Shown: in pieces, positions 27,737 through 37,574 of the stretch | Layout of the letters: each line of letters begins with the position of its first letter | Numbering within the stretch: the stretch's first letter is position 1 | Source: Gammaproteobacteria bacterium | GTDB taxonomy: Bacteria > Pseudomonadota > Gammaproteobacteria > Beggiatoales > Beggiatoaceae | Reading direction: 5' to 3' | DNA length: 58,983 nt | NCBI GenBank assembly: GCA_003645255.1 | Contig: QNES01000005.1 | Coordinates: forward strand, 1 to 58,983 | Notes under the pieces: generated by a model | Databases searched by the model: none | What the model saw: only the letters and a program-made list of their open reading frames with translations | Told to the model about the DNA's origin: nothing | Position numbers and translations under genes: made by a program

Positions 27737-29620
27737 ATGACCAAAAGTTATGAAGCTGCTGACATAGAAGTCCTAACCGGACTTGACCCGGTGCGTAAAC
27801 GTCCTGGGATGTACACTGATACCACACGCCCTAATCATTTGGCTTTTGAAGTGATAGATAACAGTGTCGATGAAGCCATTTCTGGTTATGCCAACCAGAT
27901 TGATGTGATATTACACGCTGATGGCTCACTTAGTGTGCGCGATAATGGGCGTGGTATGCCGGTTGATATACACCCTGAAGAGGGAGTGAGTGGAGTTGAA
28001 GTCATACTAACTCGCTTACATGCCGGGGGAAAATTTTCTAAGAAAACTTACCAATTCTCTGGAGGGTTACACGGTGTTGGTGTGTCTGTGGTAAATGCGC
28101 TATCGACCCATTTAGAAGTCACCATTAAACGTAATGCTAAACTATATCAAATGTCTTTTGCGAATGGCGATAAAACTTCGGAACTTAGCATTGTTGGAAA
28201 TGTTGGAAAGCGCAATACCGGTACAACGCTCCGTTTTTGGCCTAATCAGATCTACTTTGATTCTCCCCATATTTCAGTGCCTCGTATTATCCACGTTTTA
28301 CGTGCAAAGGCGGTGCTTTGTGCAGGCTTGACTATAACCTTTGAAGATGAAAACACCGGCGATAAACTTAAATGGTTTTATAAAGATGGACTCACTACAT
28401 ATCTGCTTGATAATTTAGATCAAGTAGAAAGTTTACCGGATACTCCTTTTGTCGGACATTTTGAAAGTATAGCAGAGGTTGTAGATTTTGCACTACTATG
28501 GATTCCAGAAGGCGATTTATTAACAGAAAGTTATGTCAACTTAATACCTACCACACAGGGTGGTACGCATGTCAATGGATTACGCAGTGGATTATTAGAA
28601 GCCATACGCGAGTTTTGCGACTATCGCAAACTGCTACCACGAGGTATCAAACTCGCACCCGAAGATGTACTAGTACAATGCGCCTACATATTATCGGTCA
28701 AACTATCAGAGCCACAATTTTCAGGACAAACCAAAGAACGGCTGTCATCACGTACAACTTCCGCTTTTGTATCAGGGGTAATACGCGATACCTTTAGCCT
28801 ATGGCTAAACCAACACATAGAAATTGGCGAAAAAATTGCTGACTTAATCATTAATCAAGCTCAAAAGCGTCTCCGCGCCAATAAAAAAGTGGTGCGCAAA
28901 AAAGCAACTAATGGCCCGGCCTTACCCGGTAAACTAGCTGATTGCAGTTTACAAGATGTCAATCAAACGGAATTATTTTTAGTAGAAGGGGATAGTGCAG
29001 GAGGGTCATGTAGGCAAGCGCGTGACAGGACTTTTCAAGCAGTGATGCCACTACGCGGAAAAATTCTTAATACATGGGAAGTCGATACTAGCCAGGTACT
29101 CGCTTCACAAGAAGTCCATGATATAGCCGTGGCTTTGGGTATTGACCCAGGTACTGATAGTTTAGAAGGCTTACGTTATGGAAAAGTATGCATTCTAGCA
29201 GATGCTGATTCTGACGGTGCCCATATAGCCACCCTATTATGCGCTTTATTTGTTAAACATTTTCGTTCACTCGTCGAAAAGGGACACATCTACATATCAA
29301 CACCGCCACTATATCGCATTGATATAGGTAATACAGTCTATTACGCCATAAATAATGCAGAAAAGCAAAAAATCTTAGACCATATAGCAAAAGAAAAAAA
29401 ACGGGGGCAAATAAATGTACAACGCTTTAAAGGATTAGGAGAAATGAATCCACTACAACTGCGTGAAACCACAATGGCGCGAAAAAAGCGACGTTTGATT
29501 CAATTAAGTTTAGATGAAGCTGAACAAACAGAACAAAAAATGAATATGTTACTCGCAAAAAAACGAGCGAATGATAGGAAAGTATGGTTAGAAAGGCAAG
29601 GTAATTTCGCTGAAATTTAA
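27737..29620 (+). CDS. parE: DNA topoisomerase IV subunit B
   Basis: A 627-residue ATPase subunit of topoisomerase IV, which unlinks daughter chromosomes with ParC. The GHKL ATP site is seen at EVIDNSVDEAISGYA near residue 40 and GGLHGVGVSVVNALS near 112; the TOPRIM motifs LVEGDSAGGS near 415 and DADSDGAHI near 490 follow. The insertion pattern CRQARDRTFQAVMPLRGKILN is of the ParE rather than GyrB type. parC is not adjacent. A strong hairpin follows the stop. Confidence 0.95.
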   Translation: MTKSYEAADIEVLTGLDPVRKRPGMYTDTTRPNHLAFEVIDNSVDEAISGYANQIDVILHADGSLSVRDNGRGMPVDIHPEEGVSGVEVILTRLHAGGKFSKKTYQFSGGLHGVGVSVVNALSTHLEVTIKRNAKLYQMSFANGDKTSELSIVGNVGKRNTGTTLRFWPNQIYFDSPHISVPRIIHVLRAKAVLCAGLTITFEDENTGDKLKWFYKDGLTTYLLDNLDQVESLPDTPFVGHFESIAEVVDFALLWIPEGDLLTESYVNLIPTTQGGTHVNGLRSGLLEAIREFCDYRKLLPRGIKLAPEDVLVQCAYILSVKLSEPQFSGQTKERLSSRTTSAFVSGVIRDTFSLWLNQHIEIGEKIADLIINQAQKRLRANKKVVRKKATNGPALPGKLADCSLQDVNQTELFLVEGDSAGGSCRQARDRTFQAVMPLRGKILNTWEVDTSQVLASQEVHDIAVALGIDPGTDSLEGLRYGKVCILADADSDGAHIATLLCALFVKHFRSLVEKGHIYISTPPLYRIDIGNTVYYAINNAEKQKILDHIAKEKKRGQINVQRFKGLGEMNPLQLRETTMARKKRRLIQLSLDEAEQTEQKMNMLLAKKRANDRKVWLERQGNFAEI

Positions 29621-29658
29621 AGGTTTACATACCCTGAATTTAGCACACATCATCCGCC

Positions 29659-29705
29659 TTACCACAAGTGCGACCTCAATGCCATTGAGGTGCTACCTGT
29701 GGTAA
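29659..29705. terminator. Two-part hairpin between convergent genes
   Basis: Outer arms TTACCACA/TGTGGTAA and inner arms ACCTCAAT-GCC-ATTGAGGT form one long stem with a small internal bulge. It separates parE from the convergent membrane protein gene and probably ends both transcripts. Confidence 0.65.
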
Positions 29706-29725
29706 CTTACGACAAGCATATTAGC

Positions 29726-31354
29726 CTACTTCTTAGGATTACATAATTTCAGCCCTTCATGAATGATTAGTCCCATATCAACTTTTGTAATCATTTCAGA
29801 GTCATGTGGTAGTTTTTCATGAATGGGATCCTCTCTCCAAATTTCATCAATATCAAGGTATCCACGCGAACTCGCTAACCCATTTACCGCATAAATTTTA
29901 TCATTAAGCCTAAACGTGACAATGCCAGGTGGTAAGCATTCCAAATAGCCCTGGTTTACTATAAAAGGCCACTTATCACCATATTTATCCCGTGTAATAA
30001 GTAAAGCAGGTTGTCTTCTCAGGTCAATCAATTTTTTCTTATAAAACATCAATTTGCGTTGATATTTTTGGTTTTCTGGAAATAGTTTAATCAAATGACT
30101 ATATTCCCTTATATGAGTTTCTATATGCGTTGGAGATAAAATGCGTAATCTGGCAAGAATTTTCTTTTCCTCCGCCTGTTTACGTTTAAGTTTAGCCTTA
30201 TCAATGAGTTTCAATATTTTTGGATGTAAAGCATACTCAGATTTTTTCGCCAAATCAATAGCTTGCTCGTACTTACGCGCTTTAATCGTTTGATTAATTT
30301 TTTGGATTTCTTTATTAAAACGTCGATGTTCAGCAAGTTTAGCCTTTGCTAATTGGGCATTATTAACCAATCTTCTAACCTGACAATCAGATTCAACATA
30401 AGGTGTTCCTTTCAAGATAACTTTTTTATAACGACCTTTCTCATACAAAGAGCGTAACTTAGCAATTTCTTTATCAATTATTTTTTTAGCTTTAATAGCC
30501 TGTTTTTGCAATTCAGGTATTTCTTTTAACGGTGCCGCCAAATGGTAAGCTTCCCTGTACTTTTTAGCTTTCATGAGTTCAGGAACTTGTTCAAGCGCAT
30601 TTTTGATTTTCTGTTTGTTTAAAACGGTATTAGCCTCTTCAACCCAGTGTCTAATCTGAGAATCGAAAGTAATATAAGCACTACCTTGACTAATCACCTT
30701 TAGGTAATTATCGTTTTCAGACCAAAACTGTAAATAAGCAAGAAGTTCTTCACGCTGAGAAAGATAGGTTTCTTTTCTTTTTTTAAGTTCTACTCCATAA
30801 AGATAGGAGCTTAACTGATTAAGTTCATTATCATTATCATAATCTATTTGAGCAGTTTGAATTAAAAAACCGACAAAAAAGCGTTTATCTTCCGTTTCTT
30901 CTTTAAACAAAACAATAACCGTTACAAGGGCTAATAAGGCAACTATCACCTTCATGTTAGAGGCAAAATTGATACCCAATTTATTTTGAAGAAGCTCACC
31001 AGTGTACGGAGAAATAAGAATGCCGGTGATAATAAAAACCAAGCTTATTTCAAAGAAAGTCGTATACAAGACAATACCTATTGCTATAAAGCCGATGACA
31101 AATAACCAATTAATCATCCTGGGTATTTTTCGTATAAGGAAGAAAATAAAATAGATTCCTAAAATAAGGGCAATCATTCCGACAAATAATATTCGTAAGA
31201 TTGGACCCATAACGCCATAAATTTTTTTAACCAAGGCAAGAAACGGTTCTAGCAGCAAACTAAAAACGATCAGACCAATAAACAATATCCCGCCAATGAA
31301 ATAAAGGGTATTTTCTACGACCGGCATTGCTAACAAATTTTTTAAACGAATCAT
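29726..31354 (-). CDS. Membrane protein with repeated helical domain and C-terminal DUF2511 domain
   Basis: A 542-residue protein of unknown role. Residues 10-160 hold about five hydrophobic segments in pairs. Residues 170-420 are charged, lysine-rich helices with two or three copies of a unit around SQIRHWVEEANTVL / CQVRRLVNNAQLA followed by a KAKKYREAYHLA / KARKYEQAIDLA motif. The last 90 residues (TRDKYGDKWPFIVNQGYLEC ... GYLDIDEIW ... MGLIIHEGLKLC) match the DUF2511 (YebY-like) domain with its two cysteines. YebY itself is a small secreted protein, so this is a fusion; the cysteine pair suggests a periplasmic C-terminus. Confidence 0.65.
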   Translation of the reverse strand: MIRLKNLLAMPVVENTLYFIGGILFIGLIVFSLLLEPFLALVKKIYGVMGPILRILFVGMIALILGIYFIFFLIRKIPRMINWLFVIGFIAIGIVLYTTFFEISLVFIITGILISPYTGELLQNKLGINFASNMKVIVALLALVTVIVLFKEETEDKRFFVGFLIQTAQIDYDNDNELNQLSSYLYGVELKKRKETYLSQREELLAYLQFWSENDNYLKVISQGSAYITFDSQIRHWVEEANTVLNKQKIKNALEQVPELMKAKKYREAYHLAAPLKEIPELQKQAIKAKKIIDKEIAKLRSLYEKGRYKKVILKGTPYVESDCQVRRLVNNAQLAKAKLAEHRRFNKEIQKINQTIKARKYEQAIDLAKKSEYALHPKILKLIDKAKLKRKQAEEKKILARLRILSPTHIETHIREYSHLIKLFPENQKYQRKLMFYKKKLIDLRRQPALLITRDKYGDKWPFIVNQGYLECLPPGIVTFRLNDKIYAVNGLASSRGYLDIDEIWREDPIHEKLPHDSEMITKVDMGLIIHEGLKLCNPKK

Positions 31355-31466
31355 TTTTTACAAAAGTATTTTAAAAAGGTGAAAAAGATAAAAAATGTAT
31401 ACTCAGGTGCAGTGGTCGCCACGCAGGATTTTCGTCGGGGCAGCTTTCAGAGCTTTTCAGAGCATC

Positions 31467-31490
31467 AGGGCGAACACTTATGTTCGCCCT
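31467..31490. repeat. AGGGCGAACA hairpin
   Basis: Ten-base-pair perfect stem with loop CTTA, between queF and the membrane protein gene. Same family as the hairpin at 18087-18108. Confidence 0.6.
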
Positions 31491-31502
31491 CAAAAAATCC
31501 GA

Positions 31503-31895
31503 TTAATCTCCTAAGGAATTAGAATGAACCGGCGTTCTGCCAGGCGCAAGATATTTAGCCACCACTGTAGTATAAATACCACCACGCACATTAAACTTAG
31601 CACGTATGCGCATGAAACGCGGCGCACAAACTAGCACTAAATCATTAAGAATTTGATTAGTTACCGCCTCATGAAAAGTCCCAACATCACGATAAGACAC
31701 AATATAATTTTTAAATGATTTGAGCTCAACACAAAGAATATCCGGCACATATTCTAAAAACAGGGTTGCAAAATCGGGTTGCCCTGTTACTGGACATAAG
31801 CAAGTAAATTCAGGAATACGGAAAAGTATAGTATAATCACGTTCAGGGTTAGGGTTATCAAAAGTATCAAGTATCTTACAGGCTTCGGTTAGCAT
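31503..31895 (-). CDS. queF: NADPH-dependent 7-cyano-7-deazaguanine reductase (PreQ1 synthase)
   Basis: A 130-residue type I QueF that reduces preQ0 to preQ1 in queuosine synthesis. The active-site segment [16 protein letters not shown] near residue 26 and the QueF signature [16 protein letters not shown] near 54 are clear. I start at ATG 31895 ([12 protein letters not shown]), where the family begins; a longer frame would run into hprK. It starts 4 bp after the hprK stop, with AAGG in the last hprK codons as ribosome binding site. Confidence 0.93.
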   Translation of the reverse strand: MLTEACKILDTFDNPNPERDYTILFRIPEFTCLCPVTGQPDFATLFLEYVPDILCVELKSFKNYIVSYRDVGTFHEAVTNQILNDLVLVCAPRFMRIRAKFNVRGGIYTTVVAKYLAPGRTPVHSNSLGD

Positions 31896-31899
31896 AAAA

Positions 31900-32829
31900 T
31901 TAATTACCTTGACAAATAGCTTGTCGTTGAAGTTCGCAAAAATCATCGGCAGCATTATAACCTTGCATTTTCAAACTATAATTGCGTACTGCACATTCAA
32001 GTAAAACGGCTAAATTACGACCTGGAGCCACTGGTAAACCTATTTCAGAAATCTCAGTACCTAAAATATGGCGAACACGGTAATCACCTTGTAAACGATC
32101 AAAGTTTTGTAAACGTTCCGGAGTAGCAGCTTCCAACTGTATAATGAGGCTTAAATCCTGACTCTTTTTAACAGCACTATTACCAAAAAGGGCTTGTATA
32201 TTCAAAACACCTAAGCCACGAACTTCCAAAAAAGCATTCATGCCTACTAAAGGACAAGCACCTTCAATAGCATGAGGACCGATTACAGAAAATTCTGGTG
32301 CATCATCCGCCACCAAGCGATGACCCCGACTGACTAACTCCAAAGCCAACTCACTCTTACCAGTTCCGCTTTCACCCATAATCAAAATACCCATACCCAG
32401 CACATCCATAAAAACACCATGCAATATAGTACGCTGTGCGAATAAACTAGCCAAAGAAGTGTGGAGATAACTAATAACAGTCTCGCCAGACAGTGTAGAA
32501 GTAAACAAAGGAAGTTGATAATCATCAGCGGCACTCAGCAAAACGTCTGGAACCACCAGATCGTCAACAACGATAATGCAAACCAAATTATTATTTTCAA
32601 ATAAGTGTTTAATCGATTCAAAGAAAGTCTTCTTACTAAGGGCATCTAAATACGTCAATTCATAATGACCAATGATTTGAATTTGGTGAAAGTGAATGAA
32701 ATTAAAAAAACCCACGTTAGTCAGATTTTGGTCAATTGCACGAAATTGGCCATTACATCCAGCTCGCCAAACCAAAGCTAAATCATCGGCATTTTGATTA
32801 AAAAAATCATCGACACCAAACCTGCTCAT
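31900..32829 (-). CDS. hprK: HPr kinase/phosphorylase
   Basis: A 309-residue bifunctional enzyme that phosphorylates HPr on serine and reverses it. P-loop [14 protein letters not shown] near residue 145 and the family signature [16 protein letters not shown] near 192 are present. The ATG at 32829 overlaps the ptsN stop in an ATGA junction. hprK next to ptsN is found in those proteobacteria that use an incomplete, regulatory phosphotransferase system; no ptsH or ptsI lies in the window. Confidence 0.92.
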   Translation of the reverse strand: MSRFGVDDFFNQNADDLALVWRAGCNGQFRAIDQNLTNVGFFNFIHFHQIQIIGHYELTYLDALSKKTFFESIKHLFENNNLVCIIVVDDLVVPDVLLSAADDYQLPLFTSTLSGETVISYLHTSLASLFAQRTILHGVFMDVLGMGILIMGESGTGKSELALELVSRGHRLVADDAPEFSVIGPHAIEGACPLVGMNAFLEVRGLGVLNIQALFGNSAVKKSQDLSLIIQLEAATPERLQNFDRLQGDYRVRHILGTEISEIGLPVAPGRNLAVLLECAVRNYSLKMQGYNAADDFCELQRQAICQGN

Positions 32830-33293
32830 AACAAAACCGAAGGAGCTTGCCAACCGGTTAAAAGATTAAATTTATCCAAACAAACCTCTGTCTCACGTAT
32901 TTTTCTACAAAATTCAGCATTGCGAAACATAGCAGCTAATAGGGCAAGAATATCTAAATGTTCTTGCCTCGAATTTTCAGGTACCATCAAAGCAAACAAC
33001 AAATCGACGGGTTGTTTATCAACCGCATCAAAATCGACACCCACTTCAAGCTGTAAAAAAGCCGCCAAAGTGACATGATTCAAAGCCACCCTCGCATGAG
33101 GTATAGCAACACCATAGCCAAGCCCTGTGCTACCTAATCGTTCGCGTGCGAGAAAACCATCGAAAATTTCGTGGCTAGTCAAAATAGAATCAGCTGCGAG
33201 TAACTTACTAAAATATTCAAAAATACGTTTTTTACTCGTCGCCTGTACATGACAGAGCATCCGTTCTGGAGTTAAAATATCAGAGATTAGCAT
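32826..33293 (-). CDS. ptsN: PTS IIA-like nitrogen-regulatory protein PtsN
   Basis: A 155-residue EIIA-Ntr, the end acceptor of the nitrogen phosphotransferase chain. The phosphorylated histidine is in GVAIPHARV near residue 67, and DKQPVDLLFALMVPENSRQEHL is typical. I start at ATG 33293 (MLISDILTP), which matches the family; a longer frame begins 15 codons upstream. Placed after rpoN and hpf as in most gammaproteobacteria, but 374 bp of repeat-bearing DNA separates it from hpf. Confidence 0.93.
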   Translation of the reverse strand: MLISDILTPERMLCHVQATSKKRIFEYFSKLLAADSILTSHEIFDGFLARERLGSTGLGYGVAIPHARVALNHVTLAAFLQLEVGVDFDAVDKQPVDLLFALMVPENSRQEHLDILALLAAMFRNAEFCRKIRETEVCLDKFNLLTGWQAPSVLL

Positions 33294-33410
33294 ATTTATT
33301 AAATAATGACAGAATGTTTTCACGAAACTCAAGGGCAACCAGTATAAACCTGGATTGGCTTGAACGTTATGGAAGTTATTTAAACCTCAATTTTTAGCCG
33401 CAAAAAAAGT

Positions 33411-33545
33411 AAGGAACGTGCATAAAAGAACTTCGGAAAGGAAGGGGGTAACCACAAGGGATTACCCCTACGATATTAAGTCAGCGATAAGTCAGCAAAG
33501 CTAAACATTATGTAGGGGCAAACCTTATCGTTGCCCTATAGATTA
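33411..33545. repeat. Relative of the AGGAACGTGCATAAA element
   Basis: AAGGAACGTGCATAAAA at 33411 and the hairpin GGGGTAACCACAAGGGATTACCCC at 33452-33475 repeat the left half of the element at 15651, but the matching right end (CACGTTCCT) is missing. A GTAGGGGC/GTTGCCCTA stretch follows to about 33540. It occupies the hpf-ptsN gap (33294-33667), which has no gene. Confidence 0.6.
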
Positions 33546-33667
33546 TCAAAAAAATAAATTTACAACAAATGGGCATTCGCGGTTGTCTGCTCTACAATTA
33601 AATATTTGACGTAGGGCGAACACTAAATAGAAAGCCAAAATGTAAAAATACTGACGAACATCAGCCC

Positions 33668-33994
33668 TTAATCATTAAGATGAGCTCTAACTCCCCCATC
33701 AGATTGACGATGGTCTTGGAGTTTCTCCTTATGTTTTTTAATTTGCCTATCCAATTTATCAGTTAAAGCATCAATTGCAGCATACATATCCTCATGTTCT
33801 GCATTAGCAAAAAGGTTAGCACCACTGACGTGCAAAGTCGCTTCCGCTTTTTGACGCAATTTTTCGACACTGAGAACCACATGCATATTAGTCACATGAT
33901 CAAAGTGACGCTCCAAACGTTCCATCTTACTGGAAACATAATTACGCAAAGCAGAAGTAATTTCAATGTGATGACCGCTAAGATTGAGTTGCAT
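33668..33994 (-). CDS. hpf: Ribosome hibernation promoting factor
   Basis: A 108-residue short-form HPF/YfiA-family protein that binds the 30S decoding centre and favours inactive 100S ribosomes in starvation. The family pattern is seen in MQLNLSGHHIEITSALRNYV at the start and the C-terminal basic helix DKLDRQIKKHKEKLQDH. Lies directly after rpoN (39 bp), its conserved neighbour. GGAGC upstream of the ATG serves as ribosome binding site. Confidence 0.93.
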   Translation of the reverse strand: MQLNLSGHHIEITSALRNYVSSKMERLERHFDHVTNMHVVLSVEKLRQKAEATLHVSGANLFANAEHEDMYAAIDALTDKLDRQIKKHKEKLQDHRQSDGGVRAHLND

Positions 33995-34033
33995 CTATAG
34001 TGCTCCTGGTATTAATGAAAAATGAATTCGCAT

Positions 34034-35521
34034 TTAAGCTAAACGTTTTCTCTCATTAGAGGGAGGTATAACCATCGCTTCGCGATATTTCGCCACTGTA
34101 CGTCTAGCGACTTTAATCCCTCGTTCAGATAAAAGAATAGCAATTTTATTATCACTGAATGGTTTAGCAGAATTTTCTGTCGCCACCATTTTCTTAATCA
34201 TGGCACGAATAGCAGTAGAAGAACATTCGCCACCATTTTGAGTACTCACATGACTAGAAAAAAAATATTTAAGTTCAAAAATGCCTCGTGGCGTATGAAG
34301 ATATTTATTGGTAGTTACACGAGAAATAGTCGACTCATGCATATCTAACTCTTCGGCAACATCATGTAAAACTAAAGGTTTCATTGCCTCTTCACCATAA
34401 TCAAGAAAGTCAGACTGTCGTACTACAATAGATTTAGCGACTTTTAGTAAAGTATCCTGACGAGAGTTCACACTTTTTATAAACCAACGGGCTTCTTGTA
34501 AATGCGTTTTTAAAGTATTATTATCAGCACGATTATTATGTTTAGATATAAAACCAGCATATTGGTTATTAATACGTAATTTGGGAATTACATCAGAATT
34601 GAGTTCAACTTTCCATAACCCATTGATTTTTTTAGCAAAAACATCAGGTACGACATAATTTGTCTCCGAAGTACCCAATTGTGTACCGGGACGGGGATTG
34701 AGGGATTGAATCAGATTAAGCACCACTCGTAATTCGTCACGAGACAACTTCATGCGTTTCATTAATTGAGCATAATCATGTGAACCTAACAAATCTAAAT
34801 GCTTACGGACTAAACGTTTAGCCACTTTCAGCATAGGCGTATCAGGCTCAAATTTTGACAACTGTAACAATAAACATTCGCCTAAACTAAAAGCACCTAC
34901 ACCCAAAGGATCAAAATGTTGAATACGAAGGAGAACCGTTTCAATTTCATCCATAATATCAACACTATTTTTATGACCTAAACTGACCGCAATTTCATCA
35001 AGTGAGGCACGTAAATAACCATCTTCATCAATAGCATCTATAATAGCAATCGCAATCGCACGATCTAAATCACTAAAAGAGGTTAAGGAAAGCTGCCAAC
35101 GCAAATGGTCTTGTAAAGTATCCACTGTACCACTTAGCTCCTCTAAATCTTTACTGCCTACATCACTACTACTATTCATAAAGTCACTAGACAAGCTAAA
35201 AGAATCACTAAAAACATCATCCCAGTCACTATCAGCCAAATCATTGGGAATGTTATCAGAGATAATATTATCCACAACTTCACCACCTTCCTCGTTCAAA
35301 CCATCCGAAGAATCAAGATTGGAAGATTCGGAATCATCTTGCAAGCTAAAATCTAAAATCTCTTCATCCTCATCCAATTCTAACATGATATTGGAATTCA
35401 AATTTTGTTGAATTTCAGCTTGTAAATCAAACTGAGATAACTGCAATAAACGAATCGCCTGTTGTAATTGTGGCGTCATGGTAATTTGGTTACCAAGACG
35501 TATTTGGATACTTTGCTTCAT
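34034..35521 (-). CDS. rpoN: RNA polymerase sigma-54 factor
   Basis: A 495-residue sigma-54. The glutamine- and leucine-rich region I (QLQQAIRLLQLSQFDLQAEI) is at the N-terminus, an acidic region II spans about residues 50-110, and the RpoN box ARRTVAKYREAM is near residue 475. It reads -24/-12 promoters of nitrogen and other genes with enhancer-binding activators. Standard place between lptB and hpf. Confidence 0.96.
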   Translation of the reverse strand: MKQSIQIRLGNQITMTPQLQQAIRLLQLSQFDLQAEIQQNLNSNIMLELDEDEEILDFSLQDDSESSNLDSSDGLNEEGGEVVDNIISDNIPNDLADSDWDDVFSDSFSLSSDFMNSSSDVGSKDLEELSGTVDTLQDHLRWQLSLTSFSDLDRAIAIAIIDAIDEDGYLRASLDEIAVSLGHKNSVDIMDEIETVLLRIQHFDPLGVGAFSLGECLLLQLSKFEPDTPMLKVAKRLVRKHLDLLGSHDYAQLMKRMKLSRDELRVVLNLIQSLNPRPGTQLGTSETNYVVPDVFAKKINGLWKVELNSDVIPKLRINNQYAGFISKHNNRADNNTLKTHLQEARWFIKSVNSRQDTLLKVAKSIVVRQSDFLDYGEEAMKPLVLHDVAEELDMHESTISRVTTNKYLHTPRGIFELKYFFSSHVSTQNGGECSSTAIRAMIKKMVATENSAKPFSDNKIAILLSERGIKVARRTVAKYREAMVIPPSNERKRLA

Positions 35522-35691
35522 AATCTTAAAATCTTAAAACAAATTATACTGATGGGAATCGGGAATTGGGAATTTTCGGGACGTGCCCCATCGAAAATCT
35601 TGAGAAAGCTGTTTGCCATTGATTTTAGGCTCAAATTTGGTTCTCCCTACCCAATTAACTTACGCAGTGAACCAATTCACATCAGTATATA

Positions 35692-36417
35692 TTACAACCT
35701 GAAATCGTGCCCTAAATAAACCTCTCTAACTTGTTCATTGTGTAAAATACTTTCAGGCGCACCTGAAGCAATGAGTTCACCTTCGTTAACAATATAAGCA
35801 CGATCACATATTTCTAACGTTTCACGAACATTATGATCGGTAATTAAAATACCAATATCTAAACGAGATAATTGAGCAATAATTCGCTGAATATCTAAAA
35901 CAGAAAGTGGATCAACCCCGGCAAACGGCTCATCAAGCAACATAAATCGTGGCTCAGAGGCGAGGGCACGAGCAATTTCAACACGCCGCCGTTCTCCCCC
36001 GGATAAACTCATCCCTAAATTATTAGCGATGTGTTGTATACGCAAATCTTCTAAAAGTGAGGGAAGGCGTTGTTGGCACTGTTTTTTTGTGAGGTGCTTT
36101 TGCACCTCCAAAATGGCCATAACATTATCAGAAACCGTCATTTTGCGAAAAACCGATGGCTCTTGTGGCAAATAACCCAAACCCAGAAGAGCCCGCTTAT
36201 GCATGGGAAGGCGAGTGATATCCTGTTCACCTAAAAAAATGGAACCTTGTTCACAAGGGATTAACCCCACCATCATATAAAAACTAGTGGTTTTTCCCGC
36301 CCCATTTGGTCCTAACAATCCGACGACTTCACCACTGGTGATGTTGAAACTGACATCTTTGACCACTAGGCGAGATTTATATTGTTTAGCTAAATGTTGG
36401 GCTGATAAACGACTCAT
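35692..36417 (-). CDS. lptB: LPS export ABC transporter ATP-binding protein
   Basis: A 241-residue ATPase that powers LptB2FGC, which extracts lipopolysaccharide from the inner membrane. Walker [14 protein letters not shown] near residue 36, signature [15 protein letters not shown] near 138 and Walker [14 protein letters not shown] near 157 are complete. It overlaps the lptA stop by 4 bp. rpoN follows after 170 bp. Confidence 0.96.
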   Translation of the reverse strand: MSRLSAQHLAKQYKSRLVVKDVSFNITSGEVVGLLGPNGAGKTTSFYMMVGLIPCEQGSIFLGEQDITRLPMHKRALLGLGYLPQEPSVFRKMTVSDNVMAILEVQKHLTKKQCQQRLPSLLEDLRIQHIANNLGMSLSGGERRRVEIARALASEPRFMLLDEPFAGVDPLSVLDIQRIIAQLSRLDIGILITDHNVRETLEICDRAYIVNEGELIASGAPESILHNEQVREVYLGHDFRL

Positions 36418-36914
36418 TTTTTAGGTGTGTGCTGCGGTTGAATTTTAACGAAAACTCGTCCCCGGTCAGCTTTAATAATACCGTTCTGAGTATCGTATAT
36501 GATACGGGGTGCGTTAGAAGTGTAGATGTCTTTATTGCCTTTTACTTTTCGTAATTCTGCTTCTTCGTGTAAATATAGTGTATTTTTGAGGGCATTATAT
36601 TCCATTTGCTTTGCATTAGCTCGGATCTCATCGCCACCATCAAGACGTTGCTTAAAACGGGCTGGTTTACCGACTGCGGTCACTTTATCAATATCTTGTT
36701 TTTGAGTGTAATTAAGTGTTACTGTATTTGCATTAATACGAATGGTGCCCTGTGTGATAATCACATCACCTTCATAAATGGCAACTCGTTTGATATTGTC
36801 AATAGTCGCTTTATCGGCTTCAATTAAAATCGGTTGTTCGCGGTCAGTGGATAACGCAAAAGCACTTATGGAAAATAATACACTTACAAATATTAAAGCT
36901 ATTTTTTCAGTCAT
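36414..36914 (-). CDS. lptA: LPS transport periplasmic protein LptA
   Basis: A 166-residue periplasmic protein with a signal peptide (cleaved near [10 protein letters not shown]) and an OstA/LptA beta-jellyroll domain ([28 protein letters not shown]). LptA forms the bridge that carries LPS from LptC to LptD. It lies between lptC and lptB. Its ATG is inside a TAACTGA-type array, and a one-base variant of the repeat (GATGACT) supplies the start codon. Confidence 0.93.
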   Translation of the reverse strand: MTEKIALIFVSVLFSISAFALSTDREQPILIEADKATIDNIKRVAIYEGDVIITQGTIRINANTVTLNYTQKQDIDKVTAVGKPARFKQRLDGGDEIRANAKQMEYNALKNTLYLHEEAELRKVKGNKDIYTSNAPRIIYDTQNGIIKADRGRVFVKIQPQHTPKK

Positions 36915-36938
36915 CAGTTATCAGTCATCAGTTATCAG
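36915..36938 (-). repeat. TAACTGA array at the lptC-lptA junction
   Basis: On the minus strand the run CTGATAACTGATGACTGATAAC contains the lptC stop (AAC TGA) and continues to the lptA start (CTG ATG ACT). The gene junction is thus made of the repeat. Confidence 0.85.
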
Positions 36939-37539
36939 GATTGACAGTTGTCCGAAAAGGTTTATACTTGTTTAGTATTACCTGTCCTCGTACTTGTGAA
37001 AGTAAATCTACTTGTTCCGTAGGCATAAAAACTCGCATCCCAACACTGTGAGTTTCACTATTATGAGTCAAAATCAAGCTAGGTGCTTTCGTTTCTGCAT
37101 ATTCAGTATCTAGTCGTACCCACACGTCCCGTGAAATAATTTCCAAGGCTCTTTGTTGATTTATACCTTCCCGCTGCATGGACACGCGTCCCAGTAACCA
37201 AACTTGATGACCATCAGGTGACACTTCACCTTGTTCGGCATGCACCGTCCAGCTTGGTTGTTCATTCTTATAAAACACCATATTCGGTGTGGTCAATTTT
37301 GTGTTCGTTTCAGGATAATGAATCATTTTATGTGCTATCAATTTATTTTTCAATCGACCTTGTTCATCTAACTGAATGCTGGTAAAATTTTGCAGGGTAT
37401 AATCAGATATTTGATGGTGATCCTCAGTCAAAGTTGTAAATTCAACCTCTAAGCTGTGTACCAACCAAGTGGTTAGCAATGCGAAACTAATTAAAACCAG
37501 CCAACCACCCCAACGACTCACGTCCATTTTTAACACCAT
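36928..37539 (-). CDS. lptC: LPS export protein LptC
   Basis: About 200 residues, a bitopic protein with one N-terminal membrane segment (WLVLISFALLTTWLVHS) and a periplasmic LptC domain (HQISDYTLQNFTSIQLDEQGRL). It passes LPS from LptBFG to LptA. The start could be 37539 or 37527 (MDVSRW). Placed between kdsC and lptA as usual. Its last two codons lie in the heptamer array. Confidence 0.9.
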   Translation of the reverse strand: MVLKMDVSRWGGWLVLISFALLTTWLVHSLEVEFTTLTEDHHQISDYTLQNFTSIQLDEQGRLKNKLIAHKMIHYPETNTKLTTPNMVFYKNEQPSWTVHAEQGEVSPDGHQVWLLGRVSMQREGINQQRALEIISRDVWVRLDTEYAETKAPSLILTHNSETHSVGMRVFMPTEQVDLLSQVRGQVILNKYKPFRTTVNPDN

Positions 37540-37574
37540 TAACTATTAAGAATTAACCATTCAGAATTAACCAT

